Shown piece after piece: positions 7,796-16,899 of a DNA stretch of 64,000 nucleotides. The notes beneath the pieces are model-generated. The model was not told where the DNA came from, did not search any database, and worked only from the letters and a program-made list of their open reading frames with translations. This stretch comes from Tenacibaculum singaporense. GTDB taxonomy: Bacteria > Bacteroidota > Bacteroidia > Flavobacteriales > Flavobacteriaceae. Every line of letters begins with the position of its first letter. The stretch's first letter is position 1. The translations under genes were made by a program, and so were the position numbers. The stretch spans positions 558,001 through 622,000 of the forward strand of contig NZ_CP032548.1 in the NCBI RefSeq assembly GCF_003867015.1. The letters are read 5' to 3'.

Positions 7796-9517
7796 TTATT
7801 TATTAAGATTTGATAAAACCTCCTTCTTATCTTTTAGTTCATTTTGAACTTGCTCTAATACTTCTTTCACAAACTCGTTCCCTTTAGCTACCGAATTTGT
7901 TCCTCCCATGGCATCATAAACTATATACGTGTTTTGGATTGCATTATTAACTATTTCATCTGTCATTTTGCTAATGTCTATTTTCCCTATATCTCCAGAT
8001 GTTGGTTTTATTTTATCACATAAGATAGAAGTAACATACATTGCAACATGAAATTTTATGTCTCCAATTTGAGGTCTTGAAAGTTTTGGAGTATCATACT
8101 CTTTCAAAAGAACTTCAACCTTCTTTTGAATAAGAATTCCTTTATGGTACATCTCTAAAGACAAACTATCCTTAAATATATTTTGGTAATCACTATTGTT
8201 TTTGATTAATGTAGAAGGTCTTGCTCTTGCATAATCAGGTTTTTGATTATAAATTCCAGTTATTATTTGTGCCAAGTATGGTATACTAATAATTTTATTT
8301 ACTGGTTTTCCTTGATTTTTATGATAATTTTTTCTTCGATCATAATAATAACCTTTTGAGAATAAAAAATCTTCAATATCTCTATGGATAGGATCAGTAG
8401 CTCTTAAAGATGCTGGAGGTATATTAGTTTGACTATTTGTTGCTTTTATTACATTCAGCCTACTTTTTTCATCTTGCACTTTAATAACTCTTAAAAGCAC
8501 ATTCCTTTTCTCACTCTCTATTTTATTCTCAGAAAAATACTTATGTATTTCAAAAGAAGTTTGAAGTCCATTAACTATCTGAGGGTCTTCTATATGTAGT
8601 TTTTTACTTGCAAAAGTTGCATCGATTGCTGTAATTGTAACTCCATTATTCAACCACCAAAAATCTTCATTTTCATTTTGATTAATTAATGTTTTTCTAA
8701 TTTCTTTATTAACATCAACATTAACTTGATAATCTCTAATATTAGCGTCAAAAAAATATCTTATTAGATTAGTATTATCATCTGTTATAAAGTCATGATA
8801 ATTTTTTATCGGCACAATTGCAATGTACCCTCCATCTTGAGTTGAAATAGGGTTATCATTTAAAACTACATCTTTACTTCTTAATTGTTCTTTTCTTGAT
8901 AAGTCTATAAGTTTTTTTGCTGTAACAAAGTCAAATAATACTTCTGCCTTATCAAAGTGTGTTTTTATTGAGTTTACCAAAATTTCTACTTTTCTTTCTA
9001 CATTTGGATGTATTTCGGAACCTTTTGTTATGTAAAAATAGTGAAATCTTAAAACAGGAAATTTTGAAGCTAAGTGAAGGTACTGTTTTCTAAAAACTTC
9101 TACATTAGCAAGTAAATCTGAATTGTACACTCTTCTCAGTGAATTTATAGATTTATTTAAATCAAATATATCTATGGCTGAAGAATTGCATTTTTCTATT
9201 GGTGTTTCTCCAAAACTATGTACGTTTTTTGATTGTAAAATATAAACATCAATTACTGAGTTTCTCTTTCCATCAATCAACTCACTATCTCTTTGCACAA
9301 GCTCCTGATTAACAAATGTATAAATTGAATCGATTCCCCCATCACCTCCGTTATCTACAATACCTTCTTCGATTTCATCATAAGAGAGTTCCGAATCTTT
9401 CATAACTTGTTCTGTAACAAATAAGTGAAAATAATCATCTGCTGATAACTCTGGGTACAATTCCTTTCTGTTCTGTTCAATTAATGTTTGAAGTACTATT
9501 TGATTATTATCTGCCAT
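7796..9517 (-). CDS. AIPR-family abortive-infection/phage-resistance protein
   Basis: About 573 residues. The signature of the AIPR family (named from an abortive-infection phage-resistance protein) is clear: EDFWWLNNGVTI near residue 287 and DPQIVNGLQTS near 314. The N-terminal part has DNGGDGGIDSIYTF..DVYILQSKN, which fits a restriction-endonuclease-like (PD-(D/E)xK, Mrr-like) core with its D...Q-x-K motif at about 60-97. Inferred role: stand-alone nuclease-type phage defence in the cytoplasm. No methyltransferase or partner gene adjoins it; the upstream DNA is repeat-rich. I chose the ATG at 9515-9517 (MADNNQIVLQ); an in-frame ATG at 9563-9565 adds 16 residues with a less natural sequence. 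Confidence 0.85.
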   Translation of the reverse strand: MADNNQIVLQTLIEQNRKELYPELSADDYFHLFVTEQVMKDSELSYDEIEEGIVDNGGDGGIDSIYTFVNQELVQRDSELIDGKRNSVIDVYILQSKNVHSFGETPIEKCNSSAIDIFDLNKSINSLRRVYNSDLLANVEVFRKQYLHLASKFPVLRFHYFYITKGSEIHPNVERKVEILVNSIKTHFDKAEVLFDFVTAKKLIDLSRKEQLRSKDVVLNDNPISTQDGGYIAIVPIKNYHDFITDDNTNLIRYFFDANIRDYQVNVDVNKEIRKTLINQNENEDFWWLNNGVTITAIDATFASKKLHIEDPQIVNGLQTSFEIHKYFSENKIESEKRNVLLRVIKVQDEKSRLNVIKATNSQTNIPPASLRATDPIHRDIEDFLFSKGYYYDRRKNYHKNQGKPVNKIISIPYLAQIITGIYNQKPDYARARPSTLIKNNSDYQNIFKDSLSLEMYHKGILIQKKVEVLLKEYDTPKLSRPQIGDIKFHVAMYVTSILCDKIKPTSGDIGKIDISKMTDEIVNNAIQNTYIVYDAMGGTNSVAKGNEFVKEVLEQVQNELKDKKEVLSNLNK

Positions 9518-9719
9518 ATTTTTAAGCTTAGATATGTAACTTTTTTTAAAATTAAACATATACAAATACTATTCTTTACGGTAACCCATAAAGAAGTGTT
9601 TGTTGTTACTTTTTAAATAAAAAAATAGTTGAGATAAGGGGTAGTACTACTTTTTACTTTTTTAGCGTGTTAAACATAGTAAAAAAAGAGGAGAGAGGCA
9701 AGGGGTATTTATTTGTGTG

Positions 9720-10073
9720 TGAGTTTGTAAGGGTGTTTGTAGCTTTAGAGAGTATTTGTAACTCCCATGAATGAGATTCCTCTCTTCGTTCGGAATGACA
9801 ACTCATTACGTCATTTCGAAGGAGAGACGACTGAGAAATCTTTTAATCGTGTGTTAGGTATTTTAAAGGATATTTTTCAACTCAAATTAAACAGATTTCT
9901 CGCTATCGCTCGAAATGACAGGACACCAAGAATAAAGCAACAACTACAACGTCATTTCGAAGGAGGAACGACTGAGAAATTTTTTAGTTGTGTGTTAGTG
10001 ACTTTCAAGGATGCTTCTGACTCCCATGAATGAGATTTCTCTGTCGCTCATAAAATCGCTCCTTCGAAATGAC
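9720..10073. repeat. Cluster of palindromic repeats (one half-copy, two full copies)
   Basis: A half-copy ends at 9799 with the variant right arm AGATTCCTCTCTTCGTTCGG..AATGAC. Full copies follow at 9810-9919 (GTCATTTCGAAGGAGAGACG ... TCGCTATCGCTCGAAATGAC) and 9951-10073. Each copy has outer arms GTCATTTCGA / TCGAAATGAC and inner arms GAGAAATCT / AGATTTCTC, separated by about 50 bp whose middle (GTGTTAGGTACTTTCAAGG-like) is also shared. The stretch 9518-9719 before it is AT-rich with no gene seen. A frame running through these copies is not a gene. Confidence 0.9.
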
Positions 10074-10099
10074 AGAAAGAATTGGAATGACAGTATTAA

Positions 10100-10399
10100 T
10101 TAAAACACTTCATTATTCAAAAAATGCCACTCAGGATTAAAACTATTAATCAAGTTTTCTTTCTTTTCTCTGCGCCATTTTTTTAATTCTTTTTCTCGTT
10201 GAATTGCTTCTTTTACGCTCTCGAAATTTTCATAGTAAACTAAATAATAGCAGTTGTACTTTCCTGCAAAGGATTTTTTAGCATGTTCACTATCAAAATA
10301 ATGTTGCGATAATCGTTTTTGAAGATCGTTGGTAACACCAATATATAGCGTGGTTTTATTCTTGTTTGTAATGATGTATACAACGTATTTGTTTAGCAT
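10100..10399 (-). CDS. Single-domain GIY-YIG nuclease-like protein
   Basis: 99 residues, all of it one GIY-YIG domain of the UPF0213/YhbQ-like kind. Visible are the two signature strands (YVVYIITN and TLYIGVTND), the following LQKRLSQH with the conserved Arg and His, the catalytic-region AIQREKELKKWRREKK with its Glu, and the closing NSFNPEW. I start at the ATG at 10397-10399 (MLNKYVVY); a longer frame to 10513 would run into a repeat copy and its extra 38 residues are repeat-encoded. The gene sits exactly between two blocks of the palindromic repeat. The role of these small proteins is unknown; an inferred possibility is cutting or moving the repeats. Confidence 0.88.
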   Translation of the reverse strand: MLNKYVVYIITNKNKTTLYIGVTNDLQKRLSQHYFDSEHAKKSFAGKYNCYYLVYYENFESVKEAIQREKELKKWRREKKENLINSFNPEWHFLNNEVF

Positions 10400-10430
10400 T
10401 TTTCTTTTAAATATATGAAAAATTCTACAC

Positions 10431-10821
10431 GTCATTTCGAACTGAAGTGTAACGAAAGTGAGAAATCTTACAATCACATATAGGAAACTTTCAATGATAT
10501 TTCTAACTCCCATAAAAAGATTCCTCTCTTCGTTCGGAATGACAACTCAAATGTCATTTTGAACTAAAGTGTAACGGAAGTGAGAAATCGTAAGGTTCAG
10601 CGAAGCTAAATCTTATGGTTGTCTGTTAGGTGCTTCAACAGCATGTTCGTGACTCAAATTAGAAAGATTTCTCGCTATCGCTCGAAATGACAAGACAATT
10701 AAAAACCCTACTGTCATTTCGAAGGAGGGACGACTGAGAAATCTTACAATCCTGTGTTGGGTACTTTCAAGAATGTGACCGACTCCCTTGAGAGAGATTT
10801 CTCGCTATCGCTCGAAATGAC
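10431..10821. repeat. Three consecutive palindromic repeat copies
   Basis: Copies at 10431-10543, 10553-10691 and 10713-10821. All have the GTCATTT..GAGAAATC left arm and the AGATT(T/C)CTC..CGAAATGAC-type right arm; the first uses the variant ending TTCGTTCGGAATGAC. The second has an extra internal stretch (TAAGGTTCAGCGAAGCTAAA, itself hairpin-like). The third ends eight bases before the stop codon of the downstream cupin gene. Together with 9720-10073 they bracket the GIY-YIG gene. Confidence 0.9.
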
Positions 10822-10828
10822 AGTAAGG

Positions 10829-12058
10829 TTATCCCTTATGAATAACAATCGCTCCAACTCGTGCTAACTGACTTACAAAATCAAATACATCCATCAATTC
10901 CCAAGTAGGAGTGAGGTGGTTTTGTAGTTCATCAAAACTTATGGTTTCTCCTGTGTTTAGCTTTTCTATAATTGTACTTAGTTGTGAGTTATTACTAACA
11001 ACAACTTCATTTCCTCTTGCCATTATACAGGTTTTCTCTGTGTTTTCTGTATGTATTAACAACGGAAAAATCGTTTTTCCCTTAATTTGAAATGGCGGGT
11101 TGGGTAAACTTTCTTTGTTCTCAACTATTGAAGGTTGTAAAACTCCTGCGTTACTTTTTAGCCTAGTAATATATTTTGAAAGTGTTTTTTTGTATTGCTG
11201 TTCCCACGTTTTACGGTTTAATAAGCTATTCCAATCCAATTCTTCGGTGGTTACATCTACTGGTGGTAAATACCCTACATTCGGATTTTTTTGTAGCTCT
11301 TTTGAGGCTATTTGTGTGGCAATTGTTTTTTCTAAATAATCTCTCGACGGATTTATATAATCCATTACCACACTCAACGAAAACTCATCGGTTTTTGCAA
11401 TATGGTATACATGATGCGGAATAAACATGGCCGATTTTGCTTTTAACGGATATGTTGTAGATGTTGGTAACATTGCATCTACTTCGTGGAAAACTTGCGT
11501 ATTGTGTTCTATTTGGTTGTATTCTTCAATATCCCAAGTGTAAAAATCTTTATGGTTGGGGCCTAAATGAAACAAGAAACCTTCTTCTCCTTTGGCTTCT
11601 TTATGAATTCCGAAAGGAGTAAAACCATAGTTTCCCATAAAAAATAAAAAAGAGAGTCCGCCTAAAGGCATTCCTGCTTTTTGAAGTAAGGGAGCTACAA
11701 TGTGACACATTCTCTCGGTAAACTCATTGCTAAAGCTTTCTAAACTATTGAAAACAACTCCGAATTTTTGATCTCTGAAAAGCTTCACACACCATTGTTC
11801 AATAGTTTCCTCTTCTTTTGGTCTATTGGCTACCATTTCTTCTGCTATTCCGTTTTGCAGTTCGTGGTTTATGTATACTTTAATGCCTTTGTGCAATTCT
11901 CCTTTGTCTAAAAATCGATTGATGATGTTTTTTAATTCTTGTTTTAAAAAGATCACATCATCATCAGAAAGTATATTATCTACTGAGGTTGGTTTGGTAA
12001 GTTCTTGTGAGTTTTGGTAGAGTTTTTTCCAAGTTTCAGAATTCTTCTCGTTGTTCAT
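10829..12058 (-). CDS. JmjC-like cupin-domain protein
   Basis: 409 residues, no signal peptide. The centre resembles a JmjC/cupin 2-oxoglutarate-type oxygenase: GFTPFGIHKEAKGEEGFLFHLG with a possible metal-binding H-x-E (H151, E153), and FIPHHVYHIA near residue 214-218 carrying the second His. The C-terminal ~120 residues (QIKGKTIFPLL..CIMARGNEVVVS..LWELMDVFDFVSQLARVGAIVIHKG) read like a small winged-helix-type domain, an arrangement reminiscent of ribosomal-oxygenase-like proteins. Substrate unknown; oxygenase activity is inferred. Palindromic repeats sit directly on both sides (8 bp past the stop and at 12181-12397 upstream), so the gene lies in the same repeat-rich accessory block as the AIPR and GIY-YIG genes. 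Confidence 0.65.
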   Translation of the reverse strand: MNNEKNSETWKKLYQNSQELTKPTSVDNILSDDDVIFLKQELKNIINRFLDKGELHKGIKVYINHELQNGIAEEMVANRPKEEETIEQWCVKLFRDQKFGVVFNSLESFSNEFTERMCHIVAPLLQKAGMPLGGLSFLFFMGNYGFTPFGIHKEAKGEEGFLFHLGPNHKDFYTWDIEEYNQIEHNTQVFHEVDAMLPTSTTYPLKAKSAMFIPHHVYHIAKTDEFSLSVVMDYINPSRDYLEKTIATQIASKELQKNPNVGYLPPVDVTTEELDWNSLLNRKTWEQQYKKTLSKYITRLKSNAGVLQPSIVENKESLPNPPFQIKGKTIFPLLIHTENTEKTCIMARGNEVVVSNNSQLSTIIEKLNTGETISFDELQNHLTPTWELMDVFDFVSQLARVGAIVIHKG

Positions 12059-12180
12059 AGTCTGATTTTATAGCTTATGTTGATAAAAATAAGGTATTTT
12101 GAAAATTATTTTTACGCTTTTATTCCTTTATTTTAATCAGTTATACCTGCTCATATGTTATTATGATGTAGGTGGGGAGT

Positions 12181-12397
12181 GAATTAGTCTTATAGTGGTG
12201 TATCAGGAACTTTCATGAATGTTTCTGACTACCTTGGATGAGATTCCTCTCTTCGTTCGGAATGACAGGACAATTAAAAACCTCACGTGTCATTTCGAAG
12301 GAGGTACGACTGAGAAATCTTATAATTTTATGTTAGCTAATTTCTAGAGTGTTTCTGACTGACATGAATAAGATTTCTCGCTATCGCTCGAAATGAC
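12181..12397. repeat. Palindromic repeat, one half-copy and one full copy
   Basis: The half-copy ends at 12266 with the TTCGTTCGGAATGAC variant arm; its left part (CAGGAACTTTCATGAATG) is the shared middle of the family. The full copy is 12289-12397, with GTCATTTCGAAGGAGGTACG at the left and CGCTATCGCTCGAAATGAC at the right. The rest of the 404-bp gap 12059-12462 is AT-rich and holds only the terminator at 12430-12459. Confidence 0.88.
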
Positions 12398-12429
12398 AGA
12401 AAGCTTGAAATGATAAGTAAGAAATAAAT

Positions 12430-12459
12430 AAAAAGCTGCCTAAATAGACAGCTTTTTTG
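12430..12459 (-). terminator. Rho-independent terminator of the 1189-residue gene
   Basis: AAAAGCTG..CAGCTTTT hairpin with A/T flanks, just past the stop of the large minus-strand gene; on the minus strand it ends in a T tract. Confidence 0.7.
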
Positions 12460-12462
12460 TTT

Positions 12463-15400
12463 TTATATCGTTTCTGAAGTGTTTAAGACACTTTCTACAG
12501 CATCTCTTACCATTCTGGATACATCTTCTAAAAAGGGTTTTAAAACGTTTGTAGCTTCTTCAGATTCGGAAAGCATTTCTATTAGTTCTACACGTTTGTC
12601 AACTGAGAAGTTTTGTGATAAATCAAACAGTTTTTCTGCTCCTAAAGCAATAAACCAATGTTTTGAGGCTTCATTATATTCATCAAGTGCTATATCTGCA
12701 ATGTATGATGGATTAACCTCTAAACTATCTAAAAGATTTAGTAGGTATGTAAATGCTGCTTCTTTGTACTCATCTTCTTCTGATTTTTCTCTTATTTCTT
12801 CTAAGCTCACTTTTTTTTCACGTACTTTCATTCGTAAAAATGCTTTAGTAAAGTCTCTTGTTAGCATTTGGGTTCCTTCTAAGCTATGGTTTGCAAAAAG
12901 CTTGATAAAACGATGTTGTTTTTCCTCTGGTAACATCCAAATAAATTGCTGAATGGTCATTGCTGAATAGTTTCTGTCGTAAGCTCTAAATTCTTCTTTT
13001 TTGAGCATTTTATTACATAATGATGCCATATCTGCATAACTCACCTCATCATCTAAATATTCTTGTAATTTGGTAACTAACATTTCAACATCTTCCTTAT
13101 CAGTATTTTTATTATGAATGGAGTTTAAAATTGCTTCTGTATCTATTTCTTCTGGAAATAACACAAACTGACCGTATGGTAGTGATACTTTTTTTGATGT
13201 TATTTGTGAGTCTTCAAACCTATGATCGTTATACGCTTTGTCTAACTGTAAAATAACGAGTTCTTCTCCTTTCTTTTGAAGTAATTGAACTTGGTTATAG
13301 TCGTTATTTTTTGTGGAAAGGTTGGTAACTGCGTTTGGATGAAATGATATTGGCAATTTTTCTAAAGCAGAGACTTCTTCATTTTCATCGTTATAGTAAT
13401 TATAAAAACTTTTGCAGATGGTGGCATTGTATGTAGTCAATCTTTTATACCACGGTACTAAGTTTTCTTGAAATAATTTACTTACTGTTTCTTTAAATGC
13501 TTCTGGTTGATTGAAAGGAAAACGTTCGTTTTGTAACGATAAATCGATAAAATATTCAATTCGTCTATGCGCATCAATGTAGTGCATTCCTTCATCTAAG
13601 GCTAGTGCACGCTTTTTATCTATTACATCAAACATACCTGTTGCAGTACTGTCTATTTCATTATATTTATCTAACCATACTAAATATGGGGCTTTATCTC
13701 CTTCCCAACTATTATGAAACATTTTTTGAGCTACTACCATTTGAAAAGCAATACTTTGTGATTTTGGTACTCCATTTTTTTCAATTCTGTCGTAAAAATC
13801 AATTTCTTTTAATGGATTTTCAAATGAATAGTCGTATTCATCGTCTGCTGTTATTTTTGCTAATAATTGTATTACTTTTTGTGGAGCTAAAGCAACCCAT
13901 AGTTTCCACAATCGCTTTGCTTGATGCTGACTTGGTAATGGCATTTGTGATAACCAATAACAAATAAGTACTGTACGTTGATTGTCTTCATAAGCATTAT
14001 CGAATAAATCGTACTTTTTTTGTTTAGTACTTGCTTCTTCTTTTTTGTCTACTCGTAAGACTTTTTTGAATATTTCTAGTGCTTCTTCTTCCGTTAACGT
14101 GCTGTTTACCTCAGTAATATATCCTAAAGCTTGCTCTTTAATAGGATCTAAATCTTTATCCTTTTCATCAATAGGATTTATCAATGATTCTTCTACCATT
14201 TTAGCTATTAACGTCCAAACATTTTCATTGATATAATTGAATAAACCTTGAGTATATTCATCACCTACACGTTGTTGAAAGTCTTGAAAGAGTAAGTGCG
14301 TTGCTAAAGCACAACATCCTAAATTGTCTTTTGGCCACCAAGAGCAATCGCGTCGTTCTCTTTTTTCTTCAAAAACAAAAGCTGCATCGTCAAAATTCTT
14401 TTTAGAAAGTTTTGTATCAAGATCTGCAAACTCTCGTAATACTTCTATTATGATATTTTTCTCATGCTTTTCTTTCTCTTCTGGTGTTGCTTCTTTTGAA
14501 AGCTGCGGATGATAGCGTTGCTGATACTCTTCGACACTTAATAAAGGATCGTTTTTAGTTACAATATCTTTAATATCGTCATCAAACGGTTTTTTACCAA
14601 AGGCGTAATAAAACACATCTAGTATACGTAAATACATTTCGTTACATTCTTGTTGTCTTTGTGCTACTTCTGTATCTTCTGGTGTACCTGTAGGTCGTGT
14701 TTTAATGGTAAGAATTAGACCGTTTTGATAAATTTCTTCAACATCTTCTTCTTCTAATGACAGTAATTCTGCTGTAACATCACTAATAATATTTTCTAGA
14801 GATTCACGAACTTCATTTTCATCACGATAACCACCTGTGAAATACAGCATTCGTAAGTACATAACACGAGCATGCTCTTTAGCTAAGGGCAATAAATCTG
14901 TCTGTGGTAAATCGTTTAAAGCATCTTTATGTTGACCAGTTTGTACATATTTCCAAAGATCTGCACCACGATGTAAGTGTAAGATTAGTTCCTTTACACT
15001 TTTTAAACCGTCTCCATATTCATAATTATCAAAATAGGCTTCTCTTTCTTCGTCTTCGTCCTTTTCTCTTTGCGCTTCTTCATTAATTTTACTTAAAGGT
15101 TTTTGAAGTGCATTTTTAATCTTTTTTTCTAAATCAAATGCCTCATTTTCTAAAGTGTCTTCAATAAAATGTTCTTGTAATACCTCTTCATTATCCTCTA
15201 TCGACTCAGCCCATTCTTCAGCAACAACTACTAAACTGAAGTAAATATCTAATACAGGATGTGTTTCTTCTGGGTCATCATCACTGTAAGGTAATAGTAC
15301 TGGTTCTTCTAAAAATCGCTCTTGAAGCGCTCGTTTAAAATAGGTATATTCTTCTGGATTTGCTTTTAAATAATTTCCTAATGATTTTTCTTGTGATGTT

Positions 15401-16032
15401 ACAATAGCTTGTCTAAAATAACTATTATCACACCAAATAAAAGCTTTAATCATAGGTCTGTTCCATCCATTTTTTTGGAATAAATCGCGTAAATACTCTT
15501 CGTAACCTACAGCGTGTTCATCATCCCAATAAGGAATTAAAAATTGCGATAATAAGTAGGTATAATTAGCATCTGTTCGCGCTAGCATATACAACGCCTC
15601 GATACCAAAAACACGCATATCGTCTATCCATAAATTCCAAGTATCATTAAAACGCCTACTGTGTGCTACTATTGCTTTTGCGGTGGTAACTACCGCTTCT
15701 TTTAATGAAGGATATTCTAGTGCAATGGCAAAAAAGAGTACTTCAGAAATATAAATTTCATCAGTATCTCCAATATGATCTGGGTAATAGCTTGGGCCTC
15801 CATCTGGTCCCATGTTCAATGCACTTTTTACCAACTTTTGATTGTTGGTATCTGCTACTTGAATACGACGTTGAGTATCGTTTTCAATAATTTTAAACTC
15901 TACATCAAACACCTGGTTTACGACTGCTTTGTTGGTGTCTAATAATTCTTTGTACTTTACTAGAGCTTCTTTAATAGAGGCTTCGTTTCCTAAATAAAAA
16001 GGAATGATTTGATGCTTATCAAATTGATTCAT
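12463..16032 (-). CDS. Very large hypothetical, alpha-helical acidic protein
   Basis: 1189 residues, no signal peptide and no membrane segments; rich in Glu, Asp and Lys. I do not recognise the family. It appears almost entirely helical. The last ~130 residues (VELIEMLSESEEATNVLKPFLEDVSRMVRDAVESVL) read like HEAT-type repeats, and the middle carries several regularly spaced helix pairs, so a scaffold-like alpha-solenoid is a reasonable inference. A WWPKDNLGCCALATHLLFQDFQQRVGD block near residue 565-590 is unusually rich in Trp and Cys. It stands alone with its own terminator and has 369 bp of AT-rich DNA upstream. The downstream plus-strand TerB-like gene is not in the same unit. Confidence 0.8.
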   Translation of the reverse strand: MNQFDKHQIIPFYLGNEASIKEALVKYKELLDTNKAVVNQVFDVEFKIIENDTQRRIQVADTNNQKLVKSALNMGPDGGPSYYPDHIGDTDEIYISEVLFFAIALEYPSLKEAVVTTAKAIVAHSRRFNDTWNLWIDDMRVFGIEALYMLARTDANYTYLLSQFLIPYWDDEHAVGYEEYLRDLFQKNGWNRPMIKAFIWCDNSYFRQAIVTSQEKSLGNYLKANPEEYTYFKRALQERFLEEPVLLPYSDDDPEETHPVLDIYFSLVVVAEEWAESIEDNEEVLQEHFIEDTLENEAFDLEKKIKNALQKPLSKINEEAQREKDEDEEREAYFDNYEYGDGLKSVKELILHLHRGADLWKYVQTGQHKDALNDLPQTDLLPLAKEHARVMYLRMLYFTGGYRDENEVRESLENIISDVTAELLSLEEEDVEEIYQNGLILTIKTRPTGTPEDTEVAQRQQECNEMYLRILDVFYYAFGKKPFDDDIKDIVTKNDPLLSVEEYQQRYHPQLSKEATPEEKEKHEKNIIIEVLREFADLDTKLSKKNFDDAAFVFEEKRERRDCSWWPKDNLGCCALATHLLFQDFQQRVGDEYTQGLFNYINENVWTLIAKMVEESLINPIDEKDKDLDPIKEQALGYITEVNSTLTEEEALEIFKKVLRVDKKEEASTKQKKYDLFDNAYEDNQRTVLICYWLSQMPLPSQHQAKRLWKLWVALAPQKVIQLLAKITADDEYDYSFENPLKEIDFYDRIEKNGVPKSQSIAFQMVVAQKMFHNSWEGDKAPYLVWLDKYNEIDSTATGMFDVIDKKRALALDEGMHYIDAHRRIEYFIDLSLQNERFPFNQPEAFKETVSKLFQENLVPWYKRLTTYNATICKSFYNYYNDENEEVSALEKLPISFHPNAVTNLSTKNNDYNQVQLLQKKGEELVILQLDKAYNDHRFEDSQITSKKVSLPYGQFVLFPEEIDTEAILNSIHNKNTDKEDVEMLVTKLQEYLDDEVSYADMASLCNKMLKKEEFRAYDRNYSAMTIQQFIWMLPEEKQHRFIKLFANHSLEGTQMLTRDFTKAFLRMKVREKKVSLEEIREKSEEDEYKEAAFTYLLNLLDSLEVNPSYIADIALDEYNEASKHWFIALGAEKLFDLSQNFSVDKRVELIEMLSESEEATNVLKPFLEDVSRMVRDAVESVLNTSETI

Positions 16033-16401
16033 TTACAATAAAATTTTTAGTTTTCTTTTCAATTTTTTTGAGAAGAGTGACTGAATAGAAACTACAGCAA
16101 TGTTTTTGCTATTCTTTTTTTAAGCTGAAGTAATTAACAATCGTGGGGAACTCTGCGCAAAAACTCTACACAAATTTACATTTTCGTTCAGATTTTACAC
16201 TTAATAGAATTCAAATTTTACAATATTTTAACAGATAAAAAAGTGGTGTTTTTCTTAGTTATTTAGTTTTGAATTAGATACATTTTTTTAAGTCAGTTTC
16301 AGTCTTGATGGGATATTTACTGCTAAAATATTTAAACAGATTTCTCTTTACAGTCGAAATAAAAAATGTAGAGTAAAAGAACCTAAAAGTTATTATCTAA
16401 T
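16033..16401. other. Gene-free 369-bp gap with a decayed repeat end
   Basis: AT-rich upstream region of the large gene. Near 16333-16362 the words ACAGATTTCTC and AGTCGAAAT resemble a worn right arm of the palindromic repeat. I see no reading frame, RNA gene or clear hairpin. Confidence 0.5.
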
Positions 16402-16899
16402 TCACAAACATTTACCTGACTCAAAATCTTCTTTGGTAATTGGTTTTCCATTCATGGTGTCAGTATCCCAATCTTGTGCAATTAACCAAGTATTATTCTT
16501 TTTATTTAGTACCACATGAAACCTACCATATACTGTGCGAGGTTCTTTATCTTTTTCAGTATATATAACCCGATAATACCCCACTTCATAACCTGTGTTT
16601 TCTTTATAGATTCTTTGATTGAAACAAAAATCTATTCGTCTTTTTTTGGTTGTTTGTTTTTTATAGGATGTTTGTATTGAATTTTTGTATTCCTCTCCTA
16701 TACGAATTCCGTACTTGTTTACTCTTAACACATCGTTAGTATGTAAATTATTAAATGATTCCCAATCTCTGGCTTCAAAAGATTTTTTAAATGGTTGCCA
16801 TATTTGTTGATTAACCTCTTTTTCTATTATTTCATTGTTTTGTGAAAAACTCAACGTAACCGAAACTAATAAAATTAAAATAGTATATACCGTTTTCAT
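16402..16899 (-). CDS. Secreted NTF2-like (DUF4440/SnoaL-type) protein
   Basis: 165 residues. The N-terminus MKTVYTILILLVSVTLSFSQ is a Sec signal peptide, so the protein is exported. The mature part starts with a helix that contains QIWQPFKKSFEARDWESFNNLHTNDVLRV, typical of cone-shaped NTF2-like domains, followed by strands ending in WLIAQDWDTDTMNG. No catalytic residues can be assigned; the family includes enzymes and binding proteins. I start at the ATG at 16897-16899; the longer frame to 16932 adds residues ahead of the signal peptide and is unlikely. Single gene with divergent AT-rich upstream DNA. Confidence 0.75.
   Translation of the reverse strand: MKTVYTILILLVSVTLSFSQNNEIIEKEVNQQIWQPFKKSFEARDWESFNNLHTNDVLRVNKYGIRIGEEYKNSIQTSYKKQTTKKRRIDFCFNQRIYKENTGYEVGYYRVIYTEKDKEPRTVYGRFHVVLNKKNNTWLIAQDWDTDTMNGKPITKEDFESGKCL

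Noticed and set aside
9767..10033. 88-residue plus-strand reading frame
   Set aside because: It runs through consecutive palindromic repeat copies and its residues (RHFEGETTEKS.. and RHFEGGTTEKF) are just the repeat read twice.
9720..10821. Could the repeat cluster be a CRISPR array
   Set aside because: Units are ~110 bp palindromes with variable spacing and shared middles, not ~30-bp direct repeats with unique spacers, and no cas gene is present.
12479..12952. 157-residue reading frame opposite the large orphan gene
   Set aside because: Ser/Lys-rich antisense shadow; the minus-strand frame is uninterrupted for 1189 codons and has a terminator.
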